NCBI GenBank assembly: GCA_016748015.1
Contig: JAAOMT010000577.1
Location: forward strand, 154,834-218,833
DNA: 64,000 nt
Reading direction: 5' to 3'
DNA from: Geosiphon pyriformis
Taxonomy: Eukaryota > Glomeromycota > Glomeromycetes > Archaeosporales > Geosiphonaceae
Below are positions 11,096-22,061 of the stretch, piece by piece (within the stretch, counting starts at the first letter, position 1; each line of letters begins with the position of its first letter). The notes below the pieces were generated by a model. That model saw nothing but the letters and a program-made list of their open reading frames with translations. It searched no databases and had not been told where the DNA came from. The position numbers and the translations under genes are program-made.

Positions 11096-13700
11096 AAGGG
11101 TTATTATTTAAAAAAATGTTGAAAAAACTAGCAAGAAAAAATTAGAAAACTTTTTTATTAGAAAATGCACTTTTTAAGGATTGTTGGAAGTAAGAGAGAA
11201 AGAAGTTTTTATTTATCAAATTTTATTTTAAAAATTAAGTTAATAAAATAAAACCTAAACTATTTTTTTTATTTTTTAAAAATATTATTAATTTTAATAA
11301 TATTTAAAAAATAATTACAATTTATTAAAAGTTTTTTAAATTGTTTTTATTTTAATACTTAATAAAATTAAATATTATTAAATTTGTTAAATTTTTGTTT
11401 ATTATTATTTTTAAAATTACAAAATTTTTAATAATATTTGTTTTATTCTGTTTTTGCTATTGTAATATTATTTATTATTTTTTTAGATGTTTTTTTCATA
11501 AAATTAAAATATTTTAAGTATTTTTAATAAAGTTTTTAATATTAAATTTAAGCTTATTGGTTTATAATAATATATTAATTTGTATTTTAAGTTTTTTAAG
11601 CTATTAAAGCTGTTTTTGCTTGTTAATATTATTGATAAAAAAATAGCAAAGTTATAAATAGTTAAAAAATAACCAATCTTACAAATTAACAAAATAATAA
11701 TCTTAAAACTGAAAAAATTGACATAATAACAAATATTAACTATAGTAATAATAATTATTTATTAATAATAACAGCAATTATTATTTTAAAATAATAAAAA
11801 TAATATATTATTTTATAGAATTTTAATTATATATTTATATAATAGTTTTTAATATTAAAAAACAATAATTAAAGAATTATTAAAAAAAATTTCAAAAAAA
11901 TTTCAAATAATAAATAAAAGTTTAATTTAATCTATAAAAAAATTTATTAATAATATTATAAAAAAAACTATTATAAAATTAATTATAATTTAAATCAAAA
12001 TTTTAAATATTACAATATTTAAAAATTATTTTTTTTAATACTAATAAGTTTTAGTAATAAAAAATAGTAAAATTATTGTTTTTATAATGTGTTTAAAACC
12101 AAATTAATTAATTTTTTTTGGCCATATAGTTTTAAAATTAATAATTTAATTTTTTATAATAATTAATATTAATAATTTATTATTATTACTTTAAATTTAA
12201 AAACGTTCTTAATAATATAATTATTAAGTTTAATATTTTGTGTAAAAGTTGTATTTAATAAAAAATTCTTAAATTAGTGTTATTATAAGTATTAAAGTTT
12301 AATTTATTTAATTTTAATTATACTATTTGGTTTTTTATGATGTTTTTTTAAGTTTTTATTGTATTTAAAGTTTTTGTTAATTAGTTTATTAATTTAATGT
12401 TTTATATTAAAATTGCTGTTTTTTAATATATATATTTATTAATAAAATTATTAAATTTAAATTTGTTTTATTTAAATTTATTGTTATAAAAATTGGTTTA
12501 TTAATAAATTTAGTTGTTTTATTTAAAAAAATTTATTTATAAATATCAAAAAAAACTTATCAATTAATTGTATTAATAACAGAAAAAAAGTTATATTTTA
12601 TATAAAAAACTAAAAAATAAATAAAAAGTTACAAATTACTTAAATAAATTTAAAATATTATGTGCTTTTAATTTAAATAATAAACTATATATAAATAATA
12701 TATAAATTGTATTTATTGTAAAATATTTTATATAAATAATAATAAAATTATACTTTATAATAATTAATGCCAAATAAATTTTTTGATAATAAAAACAAAA
12801 TTAAAAAAAAATCTATATTTATATATTATACAAATTAAATTATTAATTAATAATTAATTTAAAATTGTATTTATTAAAAATAAAGAAATTCCATTAAAAA
12901 AATTAAATATCTAAAAAAGTTTTAGAAATTTAACAAATTAAAATTAATTAAACACAATTTAAAAATAAAGTTATAATAAATATTACTTAAATAATTTTAA
13001 TAATAAAACTTTTATTATTAAAAATATGTTAAATAGTTTTTTAAAAAAATAAAAAAATAAATTTATGTTAAAAATAATATATTTTAAAAAATAGTATTAT
13101 TTATTATAATAAATAAATTTAAAAATAAATAAATATTTTTTTTAAAAACAAATTATTAATTTAAATAAAATAAAAAATTACTTAAAAATTAAAAAAACAT
13201 AAATAATTATAATATTAATATAAAAACATATTAATAAATATTAAATTTTTTGTATTAATTAATATTATAAAAAACACTTTTAAAAGTTTTAGTTTAATAT
13301 ATGTAAAATTTATAAGTTTAGAAATAATATTTTTTAAGAATATTTTAATACAATATATAGATTATTAACTTTCTATAAAAAAATATGATAAAAAAATCTT
13401 TTGATTTTGCAAAATATAATAAAGCTTATAATTCAATAAACTGAAAAAAAGTATAAAATGCATTAAAATATAATAAGTTTACATATTTCTTGGTCATTTA
13501 TATAATAAATGTAAAAACAAAATTATGAATTTTTAGCTTACTAATGAATTTAAGAAAAAAAGTTTTAAATTTTTATACAAAATCAAAAAACATGAAAACT
13601 TTGAAATTACAGAATATATTTTAATCTATTGGAAAAAATGGATGAATAAGAAAATCACATTATTTTTTGCCATTTTGCTTTGTAGGTAAATTTGAACAAA
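11096..13700. other. AT-saturated desert with a plus-strand LINE relic
   Basis: Almost pure A/T. The stretch 11460-11620 aligns by eye, on the plus strand, with 62090-62250 (shared run of TAAAGTTTTT then ATATTAAAT, and TTTTAAGTTTTTTAA). It is therefore probably a relic of the same LINE ORF1. No intact frame is seen. Composition becomes more mixed from about 13480. Confidence 0.5.
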
Positions 13701-13721
13701 TAATAATTATTTTATAGTTTG

Positions 13722-13970
13722 TTACATAATTAAAGTCTTATGAATGGTGAACGAGAAAATAGAGGATAAACTTTCCTTGGTTTGTTTGATTAATTGTAAA
13801 TCTAGTGTTGTCATTGAATATGCCAATTCGGCCAGCCCAAAAAGAAACTTTGGGTAATCTGTGATCGCTTCAGAAAATAAAATATTCTTACAATCCGTGT
13901 TAATAAATTCAATAGCCACGTAGGATATGAAAGCAGGATAATTTTCTAAATATTTTATAAAACTTTCTAG
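13722..13970 (-). CDS. Possible last exon of an unidentified gene
   Basis: An open stretch on the minus strand with mixed codon use, unlike the desert beside it. The acceptor would be ACAACCTAG at about 13971, and the stop is TAA at 13722. It encodes about 82 residues including YLENYPAFISYVAIEF, with no family I recognise. No clear upstream exon joins to it. One possibility is the open minus-strand frame at about 14302-14080 (contains KRQFARGEGKFRVAISG followed by a GTATTT donor), which overlaps the end of the Cys/Pro-rich gene in another frame. It may also be UTR. Confidence 0.3.
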   Translation of the reverse strand, partial: LESFIKYLENYPAFISYVAIEFINTDCKNILFSEAITDYPKFLFGLAELAYSMTTLDLQLIKQTKESLSSIFSFTIHKTLIM

Positions 13971-14159
13971 GTTGTAAAAATAATTATTATAATTTACTCA
14001 TAAATAAAAGAATGATAATCTATTAATAAGAAATAATATATTATACTACAATATGATGTGGATCTAGAGATGTTTTTGATGTAAATACCTGATATTGCTA
14101 CCCGGAATTTCCCCTCTCCTCTGGCAAATTGCCGTTTAATCCCAGGAAGCCTCGTCTTT

Positions 14160-15595
14160 TTAAAAATTATTCTCACGATTGCCATCCGATAGATAATTAT
14201 GCTCTTCTTGTTCAACCCAGTTATCGTCACGTGTACTATAGGGTTTTTCTGACCAATTCGTTCTGAAATCATATGGGTTTTCATCATTATACCTATCGTC
14301 ACGAGTTATCTTTCGATCACCTTCAATAAAAGGCTGAATGACACCAAAGGAAGGGCCCGAAGCATGACTATTAGAAGAAAAAGCAGCATTATTTGTAGCA
14401 ACAGCTTTTTCATCAACCATTCTACGTGCTTGTGCATCAGTTAAATCAGGATACCGTGTATATGGTGGGGGAAGTTCATCTTCCAGAAATTGGGCAACAT
14501 TATTAGATATTTGAGCTTGATTGGGTTCAGCAAAGCTTGTTATTCGTGGCGGAATGTTCAATGAAGGCCCAACTGGACCAACCGGGACAATGGGTAGATG
14601 TTGAAGAGTTGCATGAACAGGTGATTGGCCAGGTTGTGGATTGTAATTATGCCCCAATACTATTTGAATATTTGGTAAACTTTGTTGTGGATGAATAGGT
14701 AATTGAGGGGCTACTATGGTTTGAGATGGTGATGCTGGAACCGATATTGGTGGTGCTGATGGTGTATGTGGCAATAATGTGCCACCTGGAGGAGTTGTCG
14801 GGGGAGATATTTGTTGTCTTGGTGGAGCTGTCGTTTTTGGCGACGTTATAGTTATATTAGGTGGGTCTATTAGTGGTGATTTTGTAGGTCCATTTGGTGT
14901 TGGAGGTTGTTGAGGTGGGCTTGGTTTCGAAGACAAAGTTGCTAAAGTAGCAATCGGAGGTGGTCGAGACACTTGACGCGCTATTTGAATGGATTCAAAA
15001 ATTAAATCTGATATATGCAGAAAAAAAAATCCAACGAAAACAATAAAATTGGTCACAAAATTTGAAAAAGAGATTACCATTATCTTTACAAGTTCGAGAA
15101 CAATAAGGCGAATTTAGAAAGCATGGTTTAGCCTGACAGTATTGACAAATGTTGAGAGTATTTCCTTGACGGTTGGAACCTGAACCACTTGCAACGAATA
15201 CACCCGGCATTTTTCCTCCTTGTCCAGAAACAATCATGTATGAACCTTTATGAGGTGAATGCCGAAATCCCGTTTGCCCATTACGTACTGGAGCTTTTCC
15301 TTTTGGATTTAAAGCTTCGGCTTCATTTTTACAAGTTTTTCCACAATAATTGATCCTCTGTCCTCCTATCAAAGCCCTAGGCATTAGGTTACAATTTATG
15401 CAAGGCTCCACCATACCTTTAATAAGATTGATTATAAAAATACAATCAAATTGATTTAATAAAGGTTCCTCCAATTCCTATACCTTTGTCAACCGCGGCC
15501 CTTCTACATTTATTCGAACAAAATTCCGCAATTTCTCCTGATAAATTATCCACATAAACAGAGCCGGAACGGCAAGCAGCGCAAAGTTGAGCCAT
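14160..15595 (-). CDS. Cys-module and proline-rich protein, unknown function
   Basis: Three exons (15595-15484, 15416-15078, 15007-14160) keep one frame and give 432 residues. Introns start GTATAG and GTAATC and end AAG and CAG. Residues 1-150 carry three Cys-pair modules: CAAC with FCSNKC, CINC with YCGKTC, and CQYC with YCSRTC. These look like tandem small zinc modules and closely resemble those of the PARP-type protein at 17786-19179. Residues about 166-310 are Pro/Thr/Ser-rich and probably disordered, followed by a PPPY motif (330-333) that could bind WW domains, then a charged tail rich in Asp, Asn and Arg. There is no catalytic domain. It is divergent from the PARP gene at 15850, with 254 bp between the two ATGs, so shared regulation is possible. 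It could be a scaffold or adaptor of the neighbouring enzymes; that role is inference. Confidence 0.75.
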
Positions 15596-15849
15596 GGTGT
15601 CAAATGATTTGACCAAGAATGAAGCCTTTATATTCCTACTATGTGAAGCCGTGAAACCATTCGATTGGAATAAATTATTTTTTTGTTTGTAAGTACAAAT
15701 TACCAAGTTTAGACTTGGTAATACCTCAGAATTAGACTTCGAATGAGTATTTTTAGAACTACTAGTTTTAATTACCAGTTGACCCGTGTAACTTCTAAAA
15801 GTCTCATCTTTCTTTAACCCTGCTGTTGATTTTCCTTTTATTCAATTTC
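15596..15849. promoter_or_regulatory. Shared intergenic region of two divergent genes
   Basis: 254 bp between the start codons of the Cys/Pro-rich gene (minus) and the PARP gene (plus). It must hold both promoters and 5' UTRs. I see no TATA box that can be assigned with confidence. A 5'-extended start for the plus gene (15826, giving 8 extra hydrophobic residues) lies inside it. Confidence 0.5.
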
Positions 15850-17116
15850 ATGCCTTTACCACACAAGAAGGCGCCGAAAAGTTTAGTAAATTTGTTCGAT
15901 GACTTGGAGTCTTCCGACGAAGACGAACAAGTTGAAACTACGAATAGTGATTCTTGGAAACCTTTCCCAAAAGAAGAAAATTCAATAGGTCTTGTACTGA
16001 CACGAGAAACTTGTACATGTGAAGATTGTGAAAGGGGTAGGTGTTTTTTACTTGGGGCAGTGAAATGTGAGATACAGATAAATTTGTCTGATCCAGTGAA
16101 TCACCAGCAATATCACCCAGGTATCGGCCCGATTTTGAAACATTACGAGAAATATTTATATCAGAAAAATTACTTCGTCATGCGGCTACATTCGCCGGCA
16201 CCCGAAAAATTACCGAAAAAATCATTGATCATTTCCATAATACATGGGGACATCCATTACACATGGGGGTAATAAAATATTTCAACTTTCCTACTTTTAG
16301 AAATTCAGAAAATTAGGTATTAACAAAAATCATAAAAAAAAGTCTCCGGATGTGCAATATGTATCCTTCATGAAATGTGACCGAAATCTCTGTAAACGTT
16401 GGGATGAGTATATGTCAGAGTTGACACTGGTGTGTAATAACCCCAATGTGAAACCATTATGGCATGGGACTGGCGTTAAGTGCAAGATTGAGGAGGGAAA
16501 AGGCCCGTGTGACCCGGATTCAGAAGATAGTTGTGCTTCATGTAGTATACTGACAACGGGATTCGATATAAAGAAAAGTGGCTCAGCTAACCTGTTCAAA
16601 CGGTATGAAAATTTCAAATTTAGACTGGTCTAATATTTCGTCTTTTGATGAATTGAATTTTTAACTTCTAAATGTTTTGCATCTCATCGGGCAGGTTTGG
16701 AACCGGTATTTATTTTGCTCCTAATTCATCAAAAGCGCATAGTTATGCAACACCACGAGCAAAAGATGATTCATACACAATTTTATTCTGTTTCGTCGCC
16801 TTGGGGAGGTAAAATTGTAATGAAACTTTTATTTTCCTGATATTTCATTAATATTTCCTAATTTAATTAATATAGATGTCATAGAACAAAAGATGACCTG
16901 CCCAAATTAATCGGTAATGAAATATTTAAGGAAAAATGTTCAAAATTTAAAAAGCCCCAATTCTCATTAGTTTGATTATCAGAACCACCTTATCCATGTC
17001 ATTCTGTACATGGGCTTGTCGGCTCACGGCTAAACTATGAAGAATTCGTAGTTTATAGTGGGGACGCAGTGATTCCTTTTGCTGCTGTAAGCTACAAGAT
17101 GAGGAATGTGAGATAA
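15850..17116 (+). CDS. PARP-type ADP-ribosyltransferase
   Basis: Six exons (15850-16120, 16165-16268, 16301-16602, 16695-16808, 16876-16913, 16983-17116) keep one frame and give 320 residues. The start is MPLPHKKAPKSL. The N-terminus has an acidic stretch (LESSDEDEQ) and a Cys-rich segment (CTCEDCERGRC). The catalytic domain shows LWHGT (His180), FGTGIYFAPNSSKAHSYA (Tyr232) and LNYEEFVVYSGDA (Glu297), the H-Y-E triad of PARP-family enzymes that transfer ADP-ribose from NAD+. Glu at the third position is the residue needed for poly-ADP-ribose synthesis in PARP1, but chain-forming activity cannot be inferred from it. The first intron is only 44 nt. Without it the frame shifts and the conserved HNTWGHP stretch before the domain is lost, so I trust the splice. 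It faces the PARP gene at 17786-19179 tail to tail. Substrate is unknown (protein or nucleic acid). Confidence 0.88.
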
Positions 17117-17785
17117 CAAAATATTCTTCTCGTTTGAAAGCAAGACAACATTTATTTATCGATAATGGTGGATATAGAACCTGCTGATTGTTTGAATATC
17201 TTGAACATTATTTAAGTAGTCTCACCAAGATTTATCGATGAGTATATTGTTCATTTTCCTGCCATCATTATGCTTTGGCCCACTTCTATATTTAATTTAT
17301 TGAATGGCACAAATTTTTCTTTTGATATTTGTATATTTAGATCAGCGCGTAAATTTTGTATTCGAAAATTGTCTACATAAAATGGCGAGGGAACGGAAGT
17401 TTGAAGAATATACAAAGACTAGTACAAATATTTATAAGTGTTGATATATATATATATTAGCTACCAACTAAATGTAACATATTTTTTCAGACATAGATTA
17501 TGATGATAATCATACATCCACGAAAAATTTGTAGAACCTTTACTAAGAATAGTGAGTTCTCGTTAACAAATGAAAAAAGAATAAATATTATATTATTCAA
17601 AATAGAAGGGGAGATGGGATTGGAAAATCTAGACCGCTTTCTCGAGATTATGTTACAAAACTTGAAGAATCGTATTGCCGCAAAATTAATCTTCAACTAA
17701 TTAACTTTCTTTCATTGATGAGGATGGGTCCAAAATTTGAGATTCCTCGTAGATAACAACATATCGCCAGAATGAACTCCCTCAA
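17117..17785. other. Convergent intergenic region
   Basis: 669 bp between the 3' ends of two PARP genes that face each other. It must contain both terminators. A (TA)n run lies at about 17443-17457. A 66-residue open frame at 17500-17700 (plus) has no recognisable feature, and I do not call it a gene. Confidence 0.5.
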
Positions 17786-19179
17786 TCACGCCCGATATAT
17801 GATTAGATACTGGGGCAAACAAGCAGCTTCATTATACACAACAATCTCATCATAATTTAAATTCCCGGTATCACTTGGCTCCCCTAATATCGAATCATAT
17901 CCATTCGGAGGCCGAATGAGATGCGTATCATCAGTTGTCTGGGGGAATCCTTTACCTACAATCACCCGATTCAGTAACATAGCTTTATATCTCAATCCAT
18001 TAAAATTTTTCAAAGATTTCTCGTTATAGTCATCGGATTTCGACGAAGTACCCGAGAAATAAAGACCACGACCGAAACGTTGAAACGCTAGGCTAATTTC
18101 ACCGGTACCGACAAACCTTAATTTGTACCCTTCTTTAATGATGCAGCATATGGCACAAGTAATGTCGGAGCAAAGTGTTGCGGTTCCTAATAGGCCTATT
18201 AAACAGCTCCTAGGAAAATAATATGTTTATTTTAAATTCAAGAAAAAGTCATAATATTATATTCTCGAAATTTACATTTTCGTGCCATGAAACCGCCGTT
18301 GCTCGTTACCGGCAGTCATTGTTCGTCTCCTTAGACCATCACCTTTTGGGAACGGTTTTCCCCACAATTGCTGTGCTTGTTCTACGGCATCCCTATATTG
18401 GTTATAACGTTTGATTAATGTCTCGCTACAATAAATTTTCCATATGGCAGTAACTTCAGGGATAGGTTTGTGCGAGTGACGCCAAGATTTTACAAACTGG
18501 TTGGAAATATCTTTGAATTTTTGGCCACTCGTTGGTAGATTGAGAAGACAAGGAGCTAGGAAATTCCCAAGATAAACTTTTGAATACTATTTGATTCGCA
18601 TAACTATATAAATCTTTGCATGAAAGAATGAAACATACCAATGCGCTTTACATGTTGTTCACATGCATCACGACAAAAATCTTTGCCTTGTAATGAATTC
18701 TCTTTTGCGCACATCAGGCATAACTGACTACTGCGCTCAACTACCATCGATTGCCAATTTGGCGTCTCATCACGACACTTTCTCGAACACCATAATGATC
18801 CCTTATGGAGTGGTTTCTCCTAAAAATATTTAAGTAAAATTTTGGATCAAAAACTGTTGTAAAAAGATTAACTAAGCTCGATTATCTCTTTAAAATTTAC
18901 CACCTTACAATGCATACACTTTGGCAGGTTACGACACCTCGTCCACCCACAATAAAGTGAGTTGGTGATCTGTGGAAAGGTCTTGCATTTTGTACAAGGT
19001 GGGTTCGCTAGACCAGCTACCGAGGCTTCTTGACGACACTCGTCACTGCAATATTCACTTGGATAACCGTCAGGGTCAGTGTCAACTTCGTTGCTAGTAC
19101 AGTAAAGGCATATATTGACACTGGAGGCGTGGTGGAGATGCTGATTATATGTCGAATGCCGAGCGGTTTTTACATCCAT
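17786..19179 (-). CDS. PARP-type ADP-ribosyltransferase with N-terminal Cys-module array
   Basis: Four exons (19179-18901, 18819-18639, 18555-18276, 18209-17786) keep one frame and give 387 residues. Residues 1-150 hold Cys-pair modules (CLYC with YCSDEC, CTKC with YCGWTRC, CMHC with WCSRKC, CLMC with FCRDAC), probably zinc-binding. A linker follows with FVKSWRHSHK and YNQYRDAVEQ, a pattern I know from fungal proteins with this PARP domain. The catalytic domain has TAGNEQRRFHGT (His243), FGRGLYFSGTSSKSDDY (Tyr297) and LNYDEIVVYNEA (Glu368), so the H-Y-E triad is complete. It should transfer ADP-ribose from NAD+; the target is unknown. The first donor could also be 3 nt upstream (CK|EKP rather than CKV|EKP). 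It is divergent from the NADAR gene across about 1 kb. Confidence 0.9.
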
Positions 19180-20221
19180 TTTACTTTGTGAATATTAGAC
19201 GAAAGCTTAAAAGTTCAAGTGCAAACCAAATTTGGAAAAGCAGCTTTGCTGGAAAAGAATAAGGTTACCGAAAAAATGAAAGTTATATTTTTCAAATTAA
19301 AAGAAAAAGTGTGCTTCCGAGGTTTAAAAAGAATAATTATTATGAAGCATATAACGACGGATACTAAAATTAAAGTGTGCTTCAAATTGAATCTTGTAAA
19401 TGGCTTCTCCTGAATCGGCAAATTTGTAACGCATTTTTTTAAGAAATTTAACAAAGAACATAGGTCAAATTTTAGTACACAACAGTACGGCTGTTGATAA
19501 TGTCTTATCCGATTCTATTGCTTTTAAGTTAAGTAGTATAAATGCTTACTAATAAAAAATAAAAATGAATTTTTTGGGAAATTCAATATTTAATAAATAT
19601 ATATTTTTAATATTGTCGCCCTATTTTTAGATAATGGTCATTGACCTAGCCAACATTTTTTATTCTTTTTTATATTGCTTATTTTCTTTACTTGTTTTTT
19701 ATATTAGGTATTTAAACATTATTTGTAATAAAAGATTATTTGTTAACATTTACATATATATTTTTTCTTTTTAAATTAAAAAGCATAATAATCTTTGTTA
19801 TTAATTTTAAAAACTGTCAAGTAAGACATAAAATAATAACAGTAATAACAATTATGAATTATTTCTTTTACTTTTAAATTGTGATTTTATAAAATTAATT
19901 TGCTTTTATATTTTGGCGAATGGCGAATTGCGAAAGATGACATGTCGACCAAGTCCATAACCTGCTAATTTTTATAAGACATATTTAGTTAATCTAGTCT
20001 TTTCTCTTTTTATATGTAAATATTTTAATAGCATAATTAATTGTTATCTAAATAGAGAAAAATTATCGCTCAACAAGATTGTTCTTGCGCATATTACACA
20101 TTATCCTATTCGGGTAAGTTTCGATATTGTGTCACTTCGACCATTTAAACCACTCTTCGTTTGCTTAAAATTTGGAAATAACATAAAGCTAACATTAATT
20201 TATACCATTTCACTATTTCAA
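19180..20221. other. Intergenic region between PARP and NADAR genes
   Basis: About 1.04 kb between two divergent genes, of mixed composition near both ends and AT-rich in the middle. It should hold both promoters. The segment 19215-19454 has overlapping open frames on both strands and two similar stretches (AAAGTGTGCTTC near 19308 and 19373). I see no supported gene. Confidence 0.5.
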
Positions 20222-21656
20222 ATGGCGACACTTCAACCTAACTCAAGTAAGACTGAAATTTCCGCACAACTTCAACACAAGCAACAAGTTGTTTACAATA
20301 ACCAAATAAACCAAGGCACAAATGACGAAGGCATCACATTAATCCCCTGTAAGGTGTTAGATTGTAACTGTGCACACTTTGCAAGGGATCGCTCAGACAA
20401 GTTAAGTTGTTGTGAGTGTGAGCATCACATTAAAAAACATCTTCAACCTGGTAAGCATCGGTTCAAGGTGGTTTTAATTTTCTCAGCTCAGCTTGATTCC
20501 TATTTTTTGAGAGTTTTGTCTAGTAGAAGGCGCAAATTTGAATTCCTTAGGCCTTAAGCATTCGATTATTATAAAAACATGGATCATGCGTAAACATACC
20601 ATAATCCTTTCTTTTCTCGTACAAAATAATATCCTGAAAGAGTTCATTGAAATCGCAGTTAAACGCGCCCAACTAAATCTTTTCTCATCAATTAGACCAA
20701 TTAATAACAGACGAGACCATTAGTGAATTTGCAGTACAAGGAGCTACACCGCAAACCCCTCCTAAGATAGAAACATTGACTGGTATTTGACGCGTTCACC
20801 AAATTTAGTGAACTCTCGATAAATTTAGACGTTAATTATTTTTTACTGACTGAAAAAATTCTCAAAAGAACCTCCAGAAGGTGAAATTTGGTTTTATAAT
20901 CGGGATAACCCTTTCTTTTTCTTGACAAATTTCATTGAGGGTTATCCAATCAAAGCTGCCTTACCTGACAATATATTTGATGGAGATATGGCACAGAATC
21001 CAAACACAACACGGCATCCATATTACTCGCAAGAAAAACTTTGGCCAACCAGCGAACATCTTTTCCAAGCAATGAAATTTAAAGACACTAATCCTGATGT
21101 CTCTGAGAGAATTCGAAGATGTCGAAGTGCGCGTGATGCATTGAATATGGCACGAAGACATCAGGAATTTGTTGATCCAAAATGGCAAGAAAGAAACGTT
21201 GATGCAATGTTATGGGTTGTTAAACAAAAGTTTTGTCAACATCCCGCTCTTGGGCAAGGATTATTAGAGACTGGTGACCATCATTTAGTCGAACATACTG
21301 AGATGGATAAATTTTGGGGGGATGGTGGAGACGGGAATGGAAAAAACAACTTGGGAAAAGTGTTGATGAAAGTACGAGAATTACTTCGGGAGAAATGGGA
21401 TAAAAAAAGGCAACAATCTCCCCCTCAACGGGCTCCATCACCGAATAATAATGGAAGCGTAAATCAAAATTTTTATCCATCTGGTCCGCCACCTCCCATA
21501 CCTCCAAAACCCCATCACCATTATCAGCAACATCGCCATAATAATCAGCCATACATACATTTTTCTCAACCAGCAAGTCCTCATCAAATCCAAAATCAAC
21601 AACACCAAATGATGATTGACGCTACTAATGGTGAATGGCATAATTATCATGGATGA
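20222..21656 (+). CDS. NADAR-domain protein (ADP-ribose-linked hydrolase family) with N-terminal Cys/His module
   Basis: Three exons (20222-20450, 20711-20782, 20869-21656) keep one frame and give 362 residues. Residues 40-75 form a Cys/His-rich module (CKVLDCNCAHF, then CCECEHHIKKH), probably zinc-binding and not part of the usual NADAR fold. Residues about 105-275 are a NADAR domain: FYNRDN, TNFIEGYPI, WPTSEHLFQAMKF (Glu163), then GDHHLVEH and the signature WGDGGDGNGKNNLG (250-263). NADAR members bind ADP-ribose derivatives, and some remove ADP-ribose from modified guanine in DNA. The C-terminal 90 residues are rich in Pro, His and Gln and probably disordered. Family assignment is firm. Its role as eraser for the adjacent PARP proteins is inferred from position. 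Confidence 0.9.
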
Positions 21657-22061
21657 TGCTGACGCGAGTTGCTATTTATGTAAATATTAATGTACCTGAT
21701 GAAAATTCCCGGGCAAGACATCTGAGATGTTAATATTTATTTCAATTTGAACGCATCGCATTTATTTTTGTATAGTTTATTAGCATATTTTTATTTAAAT
21801 AGTATGATTTTTCTACAATTCAGAAAAATACAAATATATATAAAGCGATTGAAACGAAAACAGATGAAGTAAACGATAAAGTGATAATTTAACAATTTTT
21901 TTCAGAATTGCCTTAAACGGCAGATTCTCAAACCAATAAATACTATTAACAAATGACCCAAAATACAAAGCTCGTCTCAGCAGTTAAATTAATATAAAAC
22001 AGTTTTGATCATTTTCTTACCGTTGTACAAGGGGATCTCCCAACCTCATCATGTAAAAAAT
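21657..22061. other. Convergent intergenic region
   Basis: 405 bp between the 3' ends of the NADAR gene and the coiled-coil gene. AT-rich with no frame worth calling; presumably 3' UTRs and terminators. Confidence 0.5.

Noticed and set aside
13994-14302. 102-residue minus-strand frame taken as a separate full gene
   Set aside because: Overlaps the end of the Cys/Pro-rich protein in another frame, and the coding signal is clearly in that protein's frame until its stop at 14160.
17500-17700. 66-residue plus-strand frame between convergent PARP genes
   Set aside because: Sits in 3' flanks, has an equally long antisense frame and no recognisable feature.
19215-19454. Membrane-like minus-strand frame and overlapping plus-strand frame
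   Set aside because: Both strands are open over the same AT-rich stretch, with no splice signals or family match. The hydrophobicity follows from base composition.
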